Positions 1 to 6,950 are shown, numbered from the stretch's first letter. The stretch: DNA of 7,663 nucleotides from an uncultured Treponema sp. (GCA_934699065.1 CAKUWD010000135.1:1-7663); one strand, 5' to 3'. Notes: generated by a model from the sequence alone, not told the origin. Numbers and translations are program-made.

Positions 1-50
1 AGAACAATAATCAGAGTATTTCATGGTAATATTCTGATTATTTATAATTA
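1..50. repeat. Boundary hairpin repeat, copy 1
   Basis: A 15-bp inverted repeat pairs bases 6-20 with 28-42 (outer arm AATAATCAGA against TCTGATTATT, one G-T wobble inside) around a 7-base loop TCATGGT. A second copy lies at 3094-3145 with the same loop and a stem that stays paired although its bases differ. On the minus strand both are followed by GTTCT. The stem is AT-rich and lacks a proper T tract, so it is a poor intrinsic terminator. It lies downstream of the last remnant of the left-hand cassette and may mark a cassette end. Confidence 0.8.
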
Positions 51-51
51 G

Positions 52-160
52 GAGGGAAAAGTTTATCCCTCATTCACAATGCATTGCTCGCTCTCTCTCT
101 CAAGCGTAGGACGGAATCTATGGAGTTCATACACCCGCACTCTCTGAATTAAATATTTAC
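52..160. other. Non-coding spacer with short palindromes and a CT microsatellite
   Basis: No credible gene is seen. The stretch is richer in G+C than the AT-rich sequence on its right. It holds a 6-bp inverted repeat at 52-71 (GAGGGA / TCCCTC, 8-base loop), the perfect palindrome CAATGCATTG at 77-86, and a run of alternating CT at 91-101. It separates the degraded immunity gene from the boundary hairpin. Whether it is part of an interspersed repeat family cannot be told from one copy. Confidence 0.5.
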
Positions 161-406
161 TTTGTCCCCCCCCCAATCTGAAAACTCAAATGTATCTTCA
201 TTTAAAGTAGCTATATATAAATAATAATTATTTGTCCCAAAAAACAATTTTTAGAATGTCATTCTCTATACTATAACCATGATAGGATACAATATTATCT
301 TTTTTGGGTAAGGACAATTTTTTACAAAAAAATTATTTTTATCGAAAATTATTAATTTTCTTTTAGTCATAATGTATTTATATGATAATGTATTAAATGA
401 TTTCAT
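157..406 (-). pseudogene. Frameshifted small immunity-like gene, homologue of the gene at 7049-7297
   Basis: Starting at the ATG (404-406) behind a strong GAGGAG site, the frame gives KRKLIIFDKNN…PKK and then breaks. Adjacent frames continue with ENDILKIVF and then ATLNEDTFEFSDWG. Placed end to end these match the intact 82-aa protein at 7049-7297 along its whole length (ITKKQIFVF, LPKK, LKVIF, ATLNEENFEFSDWG). Three one-base changes restore a single 84-aa frame, each in a homopolymer: T6 at 300-305, A6 at 239-244 and C9 at 166-174 (plus-strand bases). With C8 the end becomes WGGTK-stop, parallel to WGFTK-stop in the other copy. The gene is either decaying or carries sequencing errors. By position it is the immunity gene for the toxin tail at 419-548. 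Function is unproven. Confidence 0.75.
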
Positions 407-410
407 GATT

Positions 411-416
411 CTCCTC
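411..416 (-). promoter_or_regulatory. Ribosome binding site of the frameshifted immunity gene
   Basis: The minus strand reads GAGGAG seven bases before the ATG at 404-406. It is the strongest Shine-Dalgarno match in the window and fixes the start of the broken gene. Its preservation suggests recent or only apparent loss of function. Confidence 0.65.
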
Positions 417-418
417 TT

Positions 419-548
419 TTACTTTAGAATTCTTGGTTCACCAACGGCTTCTAAAATTACATTTTCAAGAATCTGTACTTGGCTTGCACCACCCTGTTTC
501 AAAAAAATATTCTATACCATTGTTTCCTAAAACGGAAAACGATACAAT
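419..548 (-). pseudogene. Orphan C-terminal tail of an RHS toxin
   Basis: Two minus frames together give a tail of about 41 residues: IVSFSVLGNNGIEYF, then KQGGASQVQILENV…AVGEP, ending at a TAA at 419-421. It aligns with the toxin tail encoded at 7304-7483 (IQFGIVGPQ, then PGGAIQIQVFDRSVL…PVGEP). The frame changes in the seven-A run at 501-507 (plus strand); one base fewer would join the parts. There is no start codon, no RHS core and a TGA directly upstream at 549-551, so this is a remnant even if the run is a sequencing error. It begins just after the stop of the lipoprotein gene at 559, as expected if a newer toxin/immunity pair was inserted ahead of an older one. A GGAxQ pattern recalls the GGGxQY end of TNT-type NAD glycohydrolases, but this is weak. 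Confidence 0.65.
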
Positions 549-558
549 TCAAGTTTCT

Positions 559-909
559 TTATTCATTATCCTGTATTTTAATTACGTGATTTCTTATCCA
601 TTCAGGAGAGGTCCTTTCTAACCAAACAGAATCTTTAGCTTTTCTGCATAAATTCCATAACCATTCTTTATCTCTAGAAAGTTTTCTATTTATGTATAAT
701 TCATTATTGATATATTTATAATCTTCCTTAAAAAAATTTAAAACTCTTACAAAATTGTCTTCAAATTCTTTTGAAAAAGAATCCTCATAATAGTATTTCT
801 CCAAATCATAATCATAGTCTATAGATCTAAATTTTACATAATTAATGCGGCAAGAAGAAAAACTAAAAAAAATAATACCCAATAGAATTAATCTAAAATT
901 TTTTCTCAT
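559..909 (-). CDS. Small lipoprotein, probable immunity protein for the 893-2863 toxin
   Basis: The 116-aa product starts with a lipoprotein signal: basic MRKNFR, a hydrophobic run to residue 17 and the lipobox-like SFSSC with the lipidated cysteine at 20. The mature part is acidic and aromatic (DYDYDLEKYYYED, then KEWLWNLCRKAKDSVWLERTSP). I recognise no named family. The start overlaps the end of the RHS gene by 17 bp and has a GGAG site (918-921) eight bases upstream, so the two are probably translationally coupled, as is usual for RHS toxin/immunity pairs. A lipid anchor would put the protein in the periplasm or on the envelope, implying that the partner toxin acts there. Base composition is very AT-rich, like the toxin tail and unlike the RHS core. 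That it is a gene is very likely; the immunity role is inferred from position. Confidence 0.75.
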   Translation of the reverse strand: MRKNFRLILLGIIFFSFSSCRINYVKFRSIDYDYDLEKYYYEDSFSKEFEDNFVRVLNFFKEDYKYINNELYINRKLSRDKEWLWNLCRKAKDSVWLERTSPEWIRNHVIKIQDNE

Positions 910-2863
910 AATCCAAACTCCATTGACTTTTCATCTTAAAACTTTGCGCAGGTCCGTATTTTTCCAAATAGTTTGCATCAGAGTCTTTTACTTTTCCAAC
1001 TGTTGGTATATAAACAGATAAGTTATCATGCCAATCATATTTATCCCAGAAGATATGTGTCATTTTACCAACTACAGATACGTCACCTTCTAAATTCTTA
1101 GAAAGAGTAACATCACAGAATGTTGTAATAGTAAATGTTCCTGTAGTATAATATAAATCATTACCTATTCCTCGTAATCGGCCTCTTACACCGGCATTTT
1201 GCATACTTGAAAATCCACTATAATCACTCTTACCAAATGGTCCAATTTGTTCTTTTCCGATAAAAGGTAACTCATTTAACTGCATAACTTCTCCTGGATA
1301 CATATTTTCTGCTATATCTTTAAACTGTTTTTCATATCTTCCTATATTAATAGTTACAGCATCTGTAACTTGAGAATATTGCTGTAACCAATCAGAATTT
1401 ATAAAGTATGTTGATCCTGATCCTTGTAAAAAATGTTCTAATAGATTAGCTGATTGATCATATCCCACTTTTCTTGCTTTTTTAACAAATGAATTATATT
1501 TTTTCATAAGTTTTTCAACTCTCTCTTCTGAATAAGAATTTGTTGAGATATCTTTACCCCTTAATCCTGTTGAATCAATAAATGTAAGTGGCGATGAATT
1601 ACAGTAATTCCACCAATTGACACCATCTCTTATCGGATCTTGGGATGTAAATTTTCCAAGCTCACTGTCATACCAGCGGGCATTGAAGTAGTATAAGCCG
1701 CTTGCTTTGTCAAAGAACTTACCGGTGTAGCTTGGGCAGAATGAAGATGCTCCGCGTTCACTGAGTACAGAACCGAAAGCTTCGTAACCTGATTCCCAGA
1801 CTACAGTGCCATTCTGGTCGGTTACAACTTCTGTTGTGCCCAGATGATCGGTTTGATGATAGTATAGCACACCTTGGTTTACTTCGCACCATAAAGTTGT
1901 GTTGGCCCAGATGTAGGTTGTTTTGTTAGTATTACTCTCTTCCTGTAGTTCGTTGTAAATAACACGTCCATCGGCGGTATACTCGTAGAATTCGGTAACT
2001 GGCTTTGCAGTTTCTTCATTTGCTACTTCTACCAGATCACTTGGATTATAATTTTGATATGTCTTCTTTACTAAGAGACCTCTGTAGTCGTAAACATATC
2101 TTCCACGTTCCTTAATGTTAGCACTTCCTTTTCCCGAATAGCTTGCCTTAACCATGCGGTTTTGCAGATCGTATTCGTAGGTCCAAAGCTCGCCATCTGT
2201 TTGAGAGAAAGCCCATGCATTAAAATCAGCTCCATTGGAAGCTGTTGCACTTGTTCCTCTTGCAACCAGATTTCCGTTCTTATCGTAGTTGAAATACCAG
2301 CTCCCTGCTCGTTTTATAAGGTCGCTGTTTGCATAGTATTCGTAGGCTGTTAAACGGCCATTAGAACCAGTGTAGGATTCAATTTCGCGCAGGCGGTTTC
2401 CTCTTGCATCATAGTCATAAGTATTTTCCTTGCCATCAGCGATGTAGCTTACCTCAAAGAGATTCCAGATGTTACCGCTGTAGGTTGCTTTATCAACAGG
2501 CAGGTAATCCTCATCACGCTCATCCCAAAGGGAGTGGAGTTTTACATAACGAGATTCAGTTCCTTCTGAGAATATTACTTTCCAGCCTTCACTGTCATTT
2601 TCCCAGGTTACACTTTCATCATGACTCCAGTTTTCTCCATCGTTACCTAGCCATACCTCAAGGTGTTCAGGTTTGATGCGGTTGTTTCTGGCAAACACTT
2701 TGAGTGAAGTAAGTTTCTGAACAGCTTCAAGGTCTACTATGACAGAGCCTGCGTAGTAATCAAGTTTAATAAACTGACTATCGTAATCATTGAGACTAGA
2801 AACTTTATTCTTTCCGCTTACGTCGTTATGTATGTAGAGGAAGTTTGTTTTATTTATATTCAA
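893..2863 (-). CDS. 5'-truncated RHS/YD-repeat protein with a C-terminal toxin domain
   Basis: The 656-residue frame begins at a TTG directly beside the GC-rich repeat, with no signal peptide and no clear ribosome binding site. It matches the other RHS protein only from that protein's residue 424 on, so the 5' part is missing. Order: a discoidin (F5/8 type C)-like region, about 4-143; YD repeats (YDYDARGNRLREIE, YNYDKNGNL-type), about 144-330; the RHS core end (SYTGKFFDKASGLYYFNARW, then DPIRDG at 409 and GL at 433-434); and a unique toxin region, 435-656. The toxin has a late motif WDKYDWH near residue 608. Its D-x-Y-D recalls the colicin M active site, but the histidine spacing differs, so the activity is unassigned. 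The adjacent lipoprotein suggests an envelope target. Expression is doubtful without the 5' end; it may be a silent cassette. Confidence 0.8.
   Translation of the reverse strand: MNINKTNFLYIHNDVSGKNKVSSLNDYDSQFIKLDYYAGSVIVDLEAVQKLTSLKVFARNNRIKPEHLEVWLGNDGENWSHDESVTWENDSEGWKVIFSEGTESRYVKLHSLWDERDEDYLPVDKATYSGNIWNLFEVSYIADGKENTYDYDARGNRLREIESYTGSNGRLTAYEYYANSDLIKRAGSWYFNYDKNGNLVARGTSATASNGADFNAWAFSQTDGELWTYEYDLQNRMVKASYSGKGSANIKERGRYVYDYRGLLVKKTYQNYNPSDLVEVANEETAKPVTEFYEYTADGRVIYNELQEESNTNKTTYIWANTTLWCEVNQGVLYYHQTDHLGTTEVVTDQNGTVVWESGYEAFGSVLSERGASSFCPSYTGKFFDKASGLYYFNARWYDSELGKFTSQDPIRDGVNWWNYCNSSPLTFIDSTGLRGKDISTNSYSEERVEKLMKKYNSFVKKARKVGYDQSANLLEHFLQGSGSTYFINSDWLQQYSQVTDAVTINIGRYEKQFKDIAENMYPGEVMQLNELPFIGKEQIGPFGKSDYSGFSSMQNAGVRGRLRGIGNDLYYTTGTFTITTFCDVTLSKNLEGDVSVVGKMTHIFWDKYDWHDNLSVYIPTVGKVKDSDANYLEKYGPAQSFKMKSQWSLDYEKKF
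918..921 (-). promoter_or_regulatory. Ribosome binding site of the lipoprotein gene
   Basis: GGAG on the minus strand lies eight bases before the ATG at 907-909 and inside the last codons of the RHS gene. It supports this start and coupling of the pair. Confidence 0.55.
1565..2850 (-). repeat. RHS core direct repeat, copy A
   Basis: The discoidin-like, YD-repeat and core-end parts of the truncated RHS gene match 4402-5680 codon by codon with long identical blocks (for example the DNA for KLHSLWDERDEDY). Similarity stops after the GL ending the core. It is a direct repeat about 2.8 kb apart, large enough for homologous recombination that would swap toxin tails or delete what lies between. Confidence 0.85.
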
Positions 2864-2990
2864 GCGGTTCCCGTCTGCTTCGCAGACGGTCGCTTCTTCC
2901 GCTGTTCCGCTGGCGCTTCAGCCTCCGCACTCACTCACTTTGTTCGTTCGCTTGCGGTGGCCGCCTCCGGCGCAGCTCCACACGCTAACC
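2864..2990. repeat. GC-rich palindromic repeat, complete copy
   Basis: A sharply GC-rich block sits inside AT-rich DNA. It contains a perfect 8-bp hairpin at 2871-2889 (CCGTCTGC, loop TTC, GCAGACGG) and further short palindromic motifs such as GCGGTGGCCGC. The first 53 bases recur at 7611-7663 with only a few changes. On the minus strand both copies end in GGGAACCGC and RHS coding sequence begins within a few bases. The truncated RHS frame stays open into the repeat as far as a TGA at 2918-2920. This is probably an interspersed element that marks or caused the 5' truncation of the RHS gene. No transposase is visible. Confidence 0.75.
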
Positions 2991-3004
2991 TTTTTTTACT
3001 TTAC

Positions 3005-3048
3005 CGAAGAAAATACACTACCTGTTAAATCTGAATGTATTTTCTTCG
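3005..3048. repeat. Perfect 13-bp inverted repeat
   Basis: CGAAGAAAATACA at 3005-3017 pairs with TGTATTTTCTTCG at 3036-3048 across an 18-base loop. It shares base 3048 with the next inverted repeat. No T tract follows on either strand, so it is not a typical terminator. It lies between the GC-rich repeat and the boundary hairpin. Confidence 0.75.
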
Positions 3049-3079
3049 TAACTCAAATAGCCATGTCTATTTGAGTTAC
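3048..3079. repeat. Perfect 13-bp hairpin with a 6-base loop
   Basis: GTAACTCAAATAG at 3048-3060 pairs perfectly with CTATTTGAGTTAC at 3067-3079 around CCATGT. The apex contains CATG, as do the loops of the boundary hairpins. A perfect stem in non-coding AT-rich DNA suggests selection for structure, as a recombination or protein-binding site or as an RNA element. The function is unknown. Confidence 0.75.
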
Positions 3080-3093
3080 TTACATAATGTCAA

Positions 3094-3145
3094 AGAACAA
3101 TAACTAAAATATTTCATGGTAATATTATGGTTATTATTTATATTC
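3094..3145. repeat. Boundary hairpin repeat, copy 2
   Basis: Bases 3099-3113 pair with 3121-3135 (one mismatch, one G-T) around TCATGGT. Compared with bases 1-50 the loop is identical and the stem keeps its pairing through changed bases, including a T-A to C-G double change. It lies downstream of the membrane immunity gene, the same place relative to its cassette as copy 1. Confidence 0.8.
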
Positions 3146-3182
3146 AGAAAAGGAACGCCCCAAACATAATTTTCAAAATTAA

Positions 3183-3674
3183 TTAATTATCTATTTCTTC
3201 TAGTTTATATTTTTTTTGCAAATACAAAAATAAATTTCTAATAATTGATTCAATAGATATCCAATATAGTAATGGAAATAAAAAAATCGCCATATTTAGT
3301 AAATATTGATTTGTAAATCTTTTTTTGAAAAATTGAACTGATTCTTTTAGCCATATATTTCCACCATTTCCAAGCCAAAATGAAATAACTACAAGTAAAA
3401 ATAAAGTGTAAAAAAATATGGTTTTAATTTTTTTTATATACATAAGTCGTTTTTTAATTTTATATTTCTTACATTCATCAACTTCCACAGAATAGTTATA
3501 TCCTGTATATTTTTTTTTGAGTTGAAAAAATAAATATAAGAACATAGCAGCCAACAAAAAAATTATTATATTTATAACTATTTCATTAATATTTTTCAGT
3601 CCTAGCAAAAATAATGTTATAGTTATAAATATTAGAATAAATAAATTTCCAAGGATTTTTGTGAGTTCATTCAT
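3183..3674 (-). CDS. Four-helix membrane protein, probable immunity protein for the 3676-6948 toxin
   Basis: This 163-aa protein is strongly hydrophobic, with segments at about 7-26 (LGNLFILIFITITLFLLGL), 32-52, 85-102 and 124-141. Lysine-rich loops separate them (KKKYTG, KKYKIKKR, and a KKYK tail). I know no named family for it. The ATG follows the TAA of the RHS gene by one base. No good ribosome site is present (only AAAGAAA), so translation probably depends on reinitiation after the toxin gene. A polytopic membrane partner fits a toxin that inserts into or attacks the inner membrane, as with immunity proteins of pore-forming colicins. AT-rich composition matches the adjacent toxin tail. 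Gene status is near certain; the role is inferred from gene order. Confidence 0.8.
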   Translation of the reverse strand: MNELTKILGNLFILIFITITLFLLGLKNINEIVINIIIFLLAAMFLYLFFQLKKKYTGYNYSVEVDECKKYKIKKRLMYIKKIKTIFFYTLFLLVVISFWLGNGGNIWLKESVQFFKKRFTNQYLLNMAIFLFPLLYWISIESIIRNLFLYLQKKYKLEEIDN

Positions 3675-3675
3675 T

Positions 3676-6600
3676 TTATTTTTTCTTTATTACTTCTGTT
3701 GTTGCTGCACTAATAAATTCATCTTTTAGTCCATCGCGTAAAATTTGCACGGTGTTTGTAGGTAAAGGTGATGGGAAAAATATATTTATACAACCAACCA
3801 TTCCTCCACCAGCAGTTCCATTAATTAATGCATTATCCATACCTGTTCCTATAAAATTACCATTCTCTATATTATTCAATAATTGAGAAGTCATACTTCC
3901 TGATATACCTCCCATCATATTACCTAATAACATTAACTGTTCTGAAGTAGCACCATGCGTCTTAGGGAGTTCTGAAATCCCTCCAGATACAAATCCACTA
4001 ACAAAACCGCCTGCAGTTGCATTGATACTTTCATTAACATCAAAATCAAATTTCCCCGTTTTGGCAGCATTTTTTGTTTGTACAAGTGCATCAAAGGTAA
4101 AAGCAGTTGCAGCCGATTTCACAGCATTTTTCAGCATTTTTATTGCAGTTTCCCCAAGTCGTTTAGTCATACCAGAAAAACCTGAAAATAATAAAACCAT
4201 ATCCCCACTTGGTTTTTCCATATTTGGGAAATCTTTATTAGATGAACCTAATGAATAATATGCTGAATCATATCTATAAATAATTCCATTTGGATTATCA
4301 GAAAAATGTTGCTGTATCTGTTCCCATGAATATTGTTGTTGCAATGTAAAATTCTTATCATATTGTTCACGAGTAAGAGTAGAACTTCTCCAAGTTTCAA
4401 GTCCATTATAATCAATACGGATAATTGGGTTACCATTACAATAATTCCACCAATTTAAGCCATCTCTTATAGGATCTGAAGTTGTAAACTTACCAAGTTC
4501 ACTGTCATACCATCTTGCATTGAAGTAGTATAAGCCGCTTGCCTTGTCAAAGAACTTACCAGTATAGCTCGGGGTAAACGAAGAATCTCCACGTTCACTC
4601 AGTACGCTTCCAAATGCTTCATAACCTGCTTCCCAGACTACTTTACCATTCTGGTCTGTAACAACTTCTGTTGTTCCCAGGTGGTCGGTGTGATGATAGT
4701 ATACCACACCTTCGTTGATTTCACACCATAATGTTGTATTTGCCCAGATGTAAGTTGTTTTCTTTGTACTGTCGCCTTCTATGCTCTCGTTGTAGAGTAC
4801 ACGACCGTCGGCGGTGTACTCGTAGAACTCTGTAACCGGTTTTGATTCATCTTCATTCACAACTTCGACGAGATCATTTGGATTGTAGTTCTGGTATGTA
4901 TTTTTTACCAGAAGGCCACGGTAATCATATACATAGCTTCCGCGTTCCTTAAGATTAGCACTACCCTTACCTGAATAACTTGCTTTTGTCATACGGTTCT
5001 GTAAATCGTATTCGTATGTCCAGAGTTCACCGTCTGTTTCAGAGAAAGTCCATGCTGAAAAAACAGTTTCGTTAGAAGATATTGTTACTGTACCACGGGC
5101 TATAAGATTTCCGTTCTTATCGTAGTTGAAGTACCAGTTTCCTGCACGTTTAATCAGATCGCTGTTTGCGTAGTATTCGTAGTCTGTTAAACGGCCATTA
5201 GAACCTGTGTAAGCTTCAATTTCGCGCAGACGGTTTCCACGCGCATCGTAATCATAAGTGTTTTCTTTACCTTCTGCTATATAGTTTACTTCAAAGAGGT
5301 TCCAGAGGTTTCCACTGTAAGTAGAGTGGTCTTCCGGTATGTAGTCTTCATCACGCTCATCCCAAAGGGAGTGGAGTTTTACGTAACGGGCTTCTGTTTC
5401 TTCTGCAAATATTACCTTCCAGCCTTCACTGCAGTTTTCCCATGAGATGTTTGTATCACGTTGCCAGAGATCATTATCCTCACTGAGCCATACTTCCAGA
5501 TGTTCAGGCTTTATGCGGTTATTCTTTCCGAACACTTTAATTGAAGTAAGCTTCTGTACTGCTTCGAGATCTACTATGGCAGAGCCTGCATAGTAATCAA
5601 GTTTTACAATTTCACTATTTTGGATGCCTTTATTCTTTCCACTAACGTCGTTCTGTACATAAAGGAAAGATGTTTTCTTACTTTCTTTTGTTGAGACTTC
5701 GGCTTCTGCACCATTGTGCTCATATGTGAGACGGCCTACATTGTCATACTGATAGGTATTTGTGTAAGGGCGCTGACTTGTTCCTTTTGAAATTGATGTA
5801 ATGTTTCCAAGGTTATTCCATTCAAGGCTTCTTGCTACATAATCATCAAGGTCCCAGCTGTAACCGCTGAGCGTACCAGTAGTACTATTCCATGTACGAG
5901 TCGTTTCTTTACCATTTCCGGCTGTAAGTGAAATAAGTCTACCTAGAGAATCATAACTTCCGTTTCTTGCATATTTTGTACTGCCGCCACTTATTGCAGT
6001 AAGCTGCCCCAGTGCATTGTATGCGTAATCAGCCTTAGAGCCGTCAGGGTATGACAACTCTGTCATATTCAGGGCATCATCATAGCTGTATGAGCTATTA
6101 AGTTTCTTGCCTGCAACAGATGTTTCAAGTGAGGTTACAAGGTCATAAGCATTAGCCTTATAGTTTCCGTTTTCAAAGTTTATTCTTGAAACTACACCGT
6201 TATCACTTGCTGCATACATAAAGCCGTTTGCATCGTAGGTGTAATTCTTTGTTTCTGTTTTTCCGCCGAACTTTCTTGTCTCACTCAAAAGCCTTCCGCA
6301 GGCGTCATAGGTATTTGAAAGCACAATACCCTTAGGGTCAGTCTTCTTAGTAAGAAGTCCGCGGCCGTTATATTCATAAGACCACTTAGTTCCATCATTC
6401 TTTTCTTCACGAACAGGCTGGCCGAAAGCGTTATAGGTAATATCCCAGATCTGGTCTCCGCTTCCTTCGCTGTTTCTCTCATTACGCCAGGTCTGGTTAC
6501 CCCATACGTCATATTTGAAGTCAGTATACTTATCGTCTTCATCTTTCTGGCGTGTTACAAGATTAAGCGAATTATAGGCAAATGCCTTATACGCTCCACT

Positions 6601-6948
6601 TGCATTTGTAATTTTAATTACACGGTTCAGTTTGTCATACTCATTGATTTCCTTCTGTCCATCAGGAAAATCTGTTTCTAAAAGATTATTCAGGCAGTCA
6701 TAGGTATATGACGTTACACAGCCACCTTCTGTAAGAGTCTTAATGTTTCCAACATTGTCATAAGTCCAGTTTCGTTCAATACTCTCGCAGTTTTCTCCGC
6801 TTATTTTCTCTGAAAGCTTTCTGTTACGGCTGTCGTATGTCCATTCAGTAAGCTTACCGCCAGGCTCAGTCATGCAAAGGACATTACCGTTTGCGTTTAA
6901 CTGGAAAAGAGAAGTAAGTAATACTATTAACAGTGTTATTCTTTTCAT
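3676..6948 (-). CDS. Exported RHS/YD-repeat protein with a glycine-rich C-terminal toxin
   Basis: I place the start at the ATG 6946-6948 because it opens a clear Sec signal peptide (MKR, then ITLLIVLLTSLF, cleavage near residue 20). A GTG at 6987 would add 13 residues ahead of it. The product is 1090 aa. Order: many YD repeats, about 20-420 (WTYDSRNRKLSE, YTYDCLNNL, QYDNVGRLTYE); a discoidin-like region, 424-560 (IVDLEAVQKLTSIKVF, ARYVKLHS); more YD repeats; the core end with DPIRDG and closing GL at 849-850; and a 240-residue unique tail. The tail has GGFVSGFVSGG and further Gly-rich hydrophobic stretches, resembling glycine-zipper membrane segments. With the four-helix protein downstream, a membrane-permeabilising toxin is plausible but unproven. 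Full-length RHS proteins are usually longer, so this may itself be a shortened form. No PAAR or other secretion domain is seen. Confidence 0.85.
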   Translation of the reverse strand: MKRITLLIVLLTSLFQLNANGNVLCMTEPGGKLTEWTYDSRNRKLSEKISGENCESIERNWTYDNVGNIKTLTEGGCVTSYTYDCLNNLLETDFPDGQKEINEYDKLNRVIKITNASGAYKAFAYNSLNLVTRQKDEDDKYTDFKYDVWGNQTWRNERNSEGSGDQIWDITYNAFGQPVREEKNDGTKWSYEYNGRGLLTKKTDPKGIVLSNTYDACGRLLSETRKFGGKTETKNYTYDANGFMYAASDNGVVSRINFENGNYKANAYDLVTSLETSVAGKKLNSSYSYDDALNMTELSYPDGSKADYAYNALGQLTAISGGSTKYARNGSYDSLGRLISLTAGNGKETTRTWNSTTGTLSGYSWDLDDYVARSLEWNNLGNITSISKGTSQRPYTNTYQYDNVGRLTYEHNGAEAEVSTKESKKTSFLYVQNDVSGKNKGIQNSEIVKLDYYAGSAIVDLEAVQKLTSIKVFGKNNRIKPEHLEVWLSEDNDLWQRDTNISWENCSEGWKVIFAEETEARYVKLHSLWDERDEDYIPEDHSTYSGNLWNLFEVNYIAEGKENTYDYDARGNRLREIEAYTGSNGRLTDYEYYANSDLIKRAGNWYFNYDKNGNLIARGTVTISSNETVFSAWTFSETDGELWTYEYDLQNRMTKASYSGKGSANLKERGSYVYDYRGLLVKNTYQNYNPNDLVEVVNEDESKPVTEFYEYTADGRVLYNESIEGDSTKKTTYIWANTTLWCEINEGVVYYHHTDHLGTTEVVTDQNGKVVWEAGYEAFGSVLSERGDSSFTPSYTGKFFDKASGLYYFNARWYDSELGKFTTSDPIRDGLNWWNYCNGNPIIRIDYNGLETWRSSTLTREQYDKNFTLQQQYSWEQIQQHFSDNPNGIIYRYDSAYYSLGSSNKDFPNMEKPSGDMVLLFSGFSGMTKRLGETAIKMLKNAVKSAATAFTFDALVQTKNAAKTGKFDFDVNESINATAGGFVSGFVSGGISELPKTHGATSEQLMLLGNMMGGISGSMTSQLLNNIENGNFIGTGMDNALINGTAGGGMVGCINIFFPSPLPTNTVQILRDGLKDEFISAATTEVIKKK
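4402..5680 (-). repeat. RHS core direct repeat, copy B
   Basis: This is the counterpart of 1565-2850. It covers the discoidin-like region through the core end of the exported RHS protein. Differences are mostly single codons plus a short variable stretch after SGKNK. The sharp end of similarity at the GL marks the toxin swap point. Confidence 0.85.
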
Positions 6949-6950
6949 TA

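Noticed and set aside
2404..3028. Plus-strand open frames over the RHS gene start and the GC-rich repeat
   Set aside because: They are antisense to a clear RHS frame or run through the repeat, with low-complexity His/Cys/Ser-rich translations and no family resemblance.
2864..3048. Integron attC site formed by the GC-rich repeat and nearby inverted repeats
   Set aside because: ATTTAAC (3023-3029, minus strand) fits RYYYAAC, but the only nearby partner, GTTAGCG, does not fit GTTRRRY and is not complementary to it. The order of elements is also wrong for attC, and no integrase is seen.
3005..3145. Rho-independent terminators
   Set aside because: The stems are AT-rich and no run of T follows on the minus strand; termination is possible but not shown.
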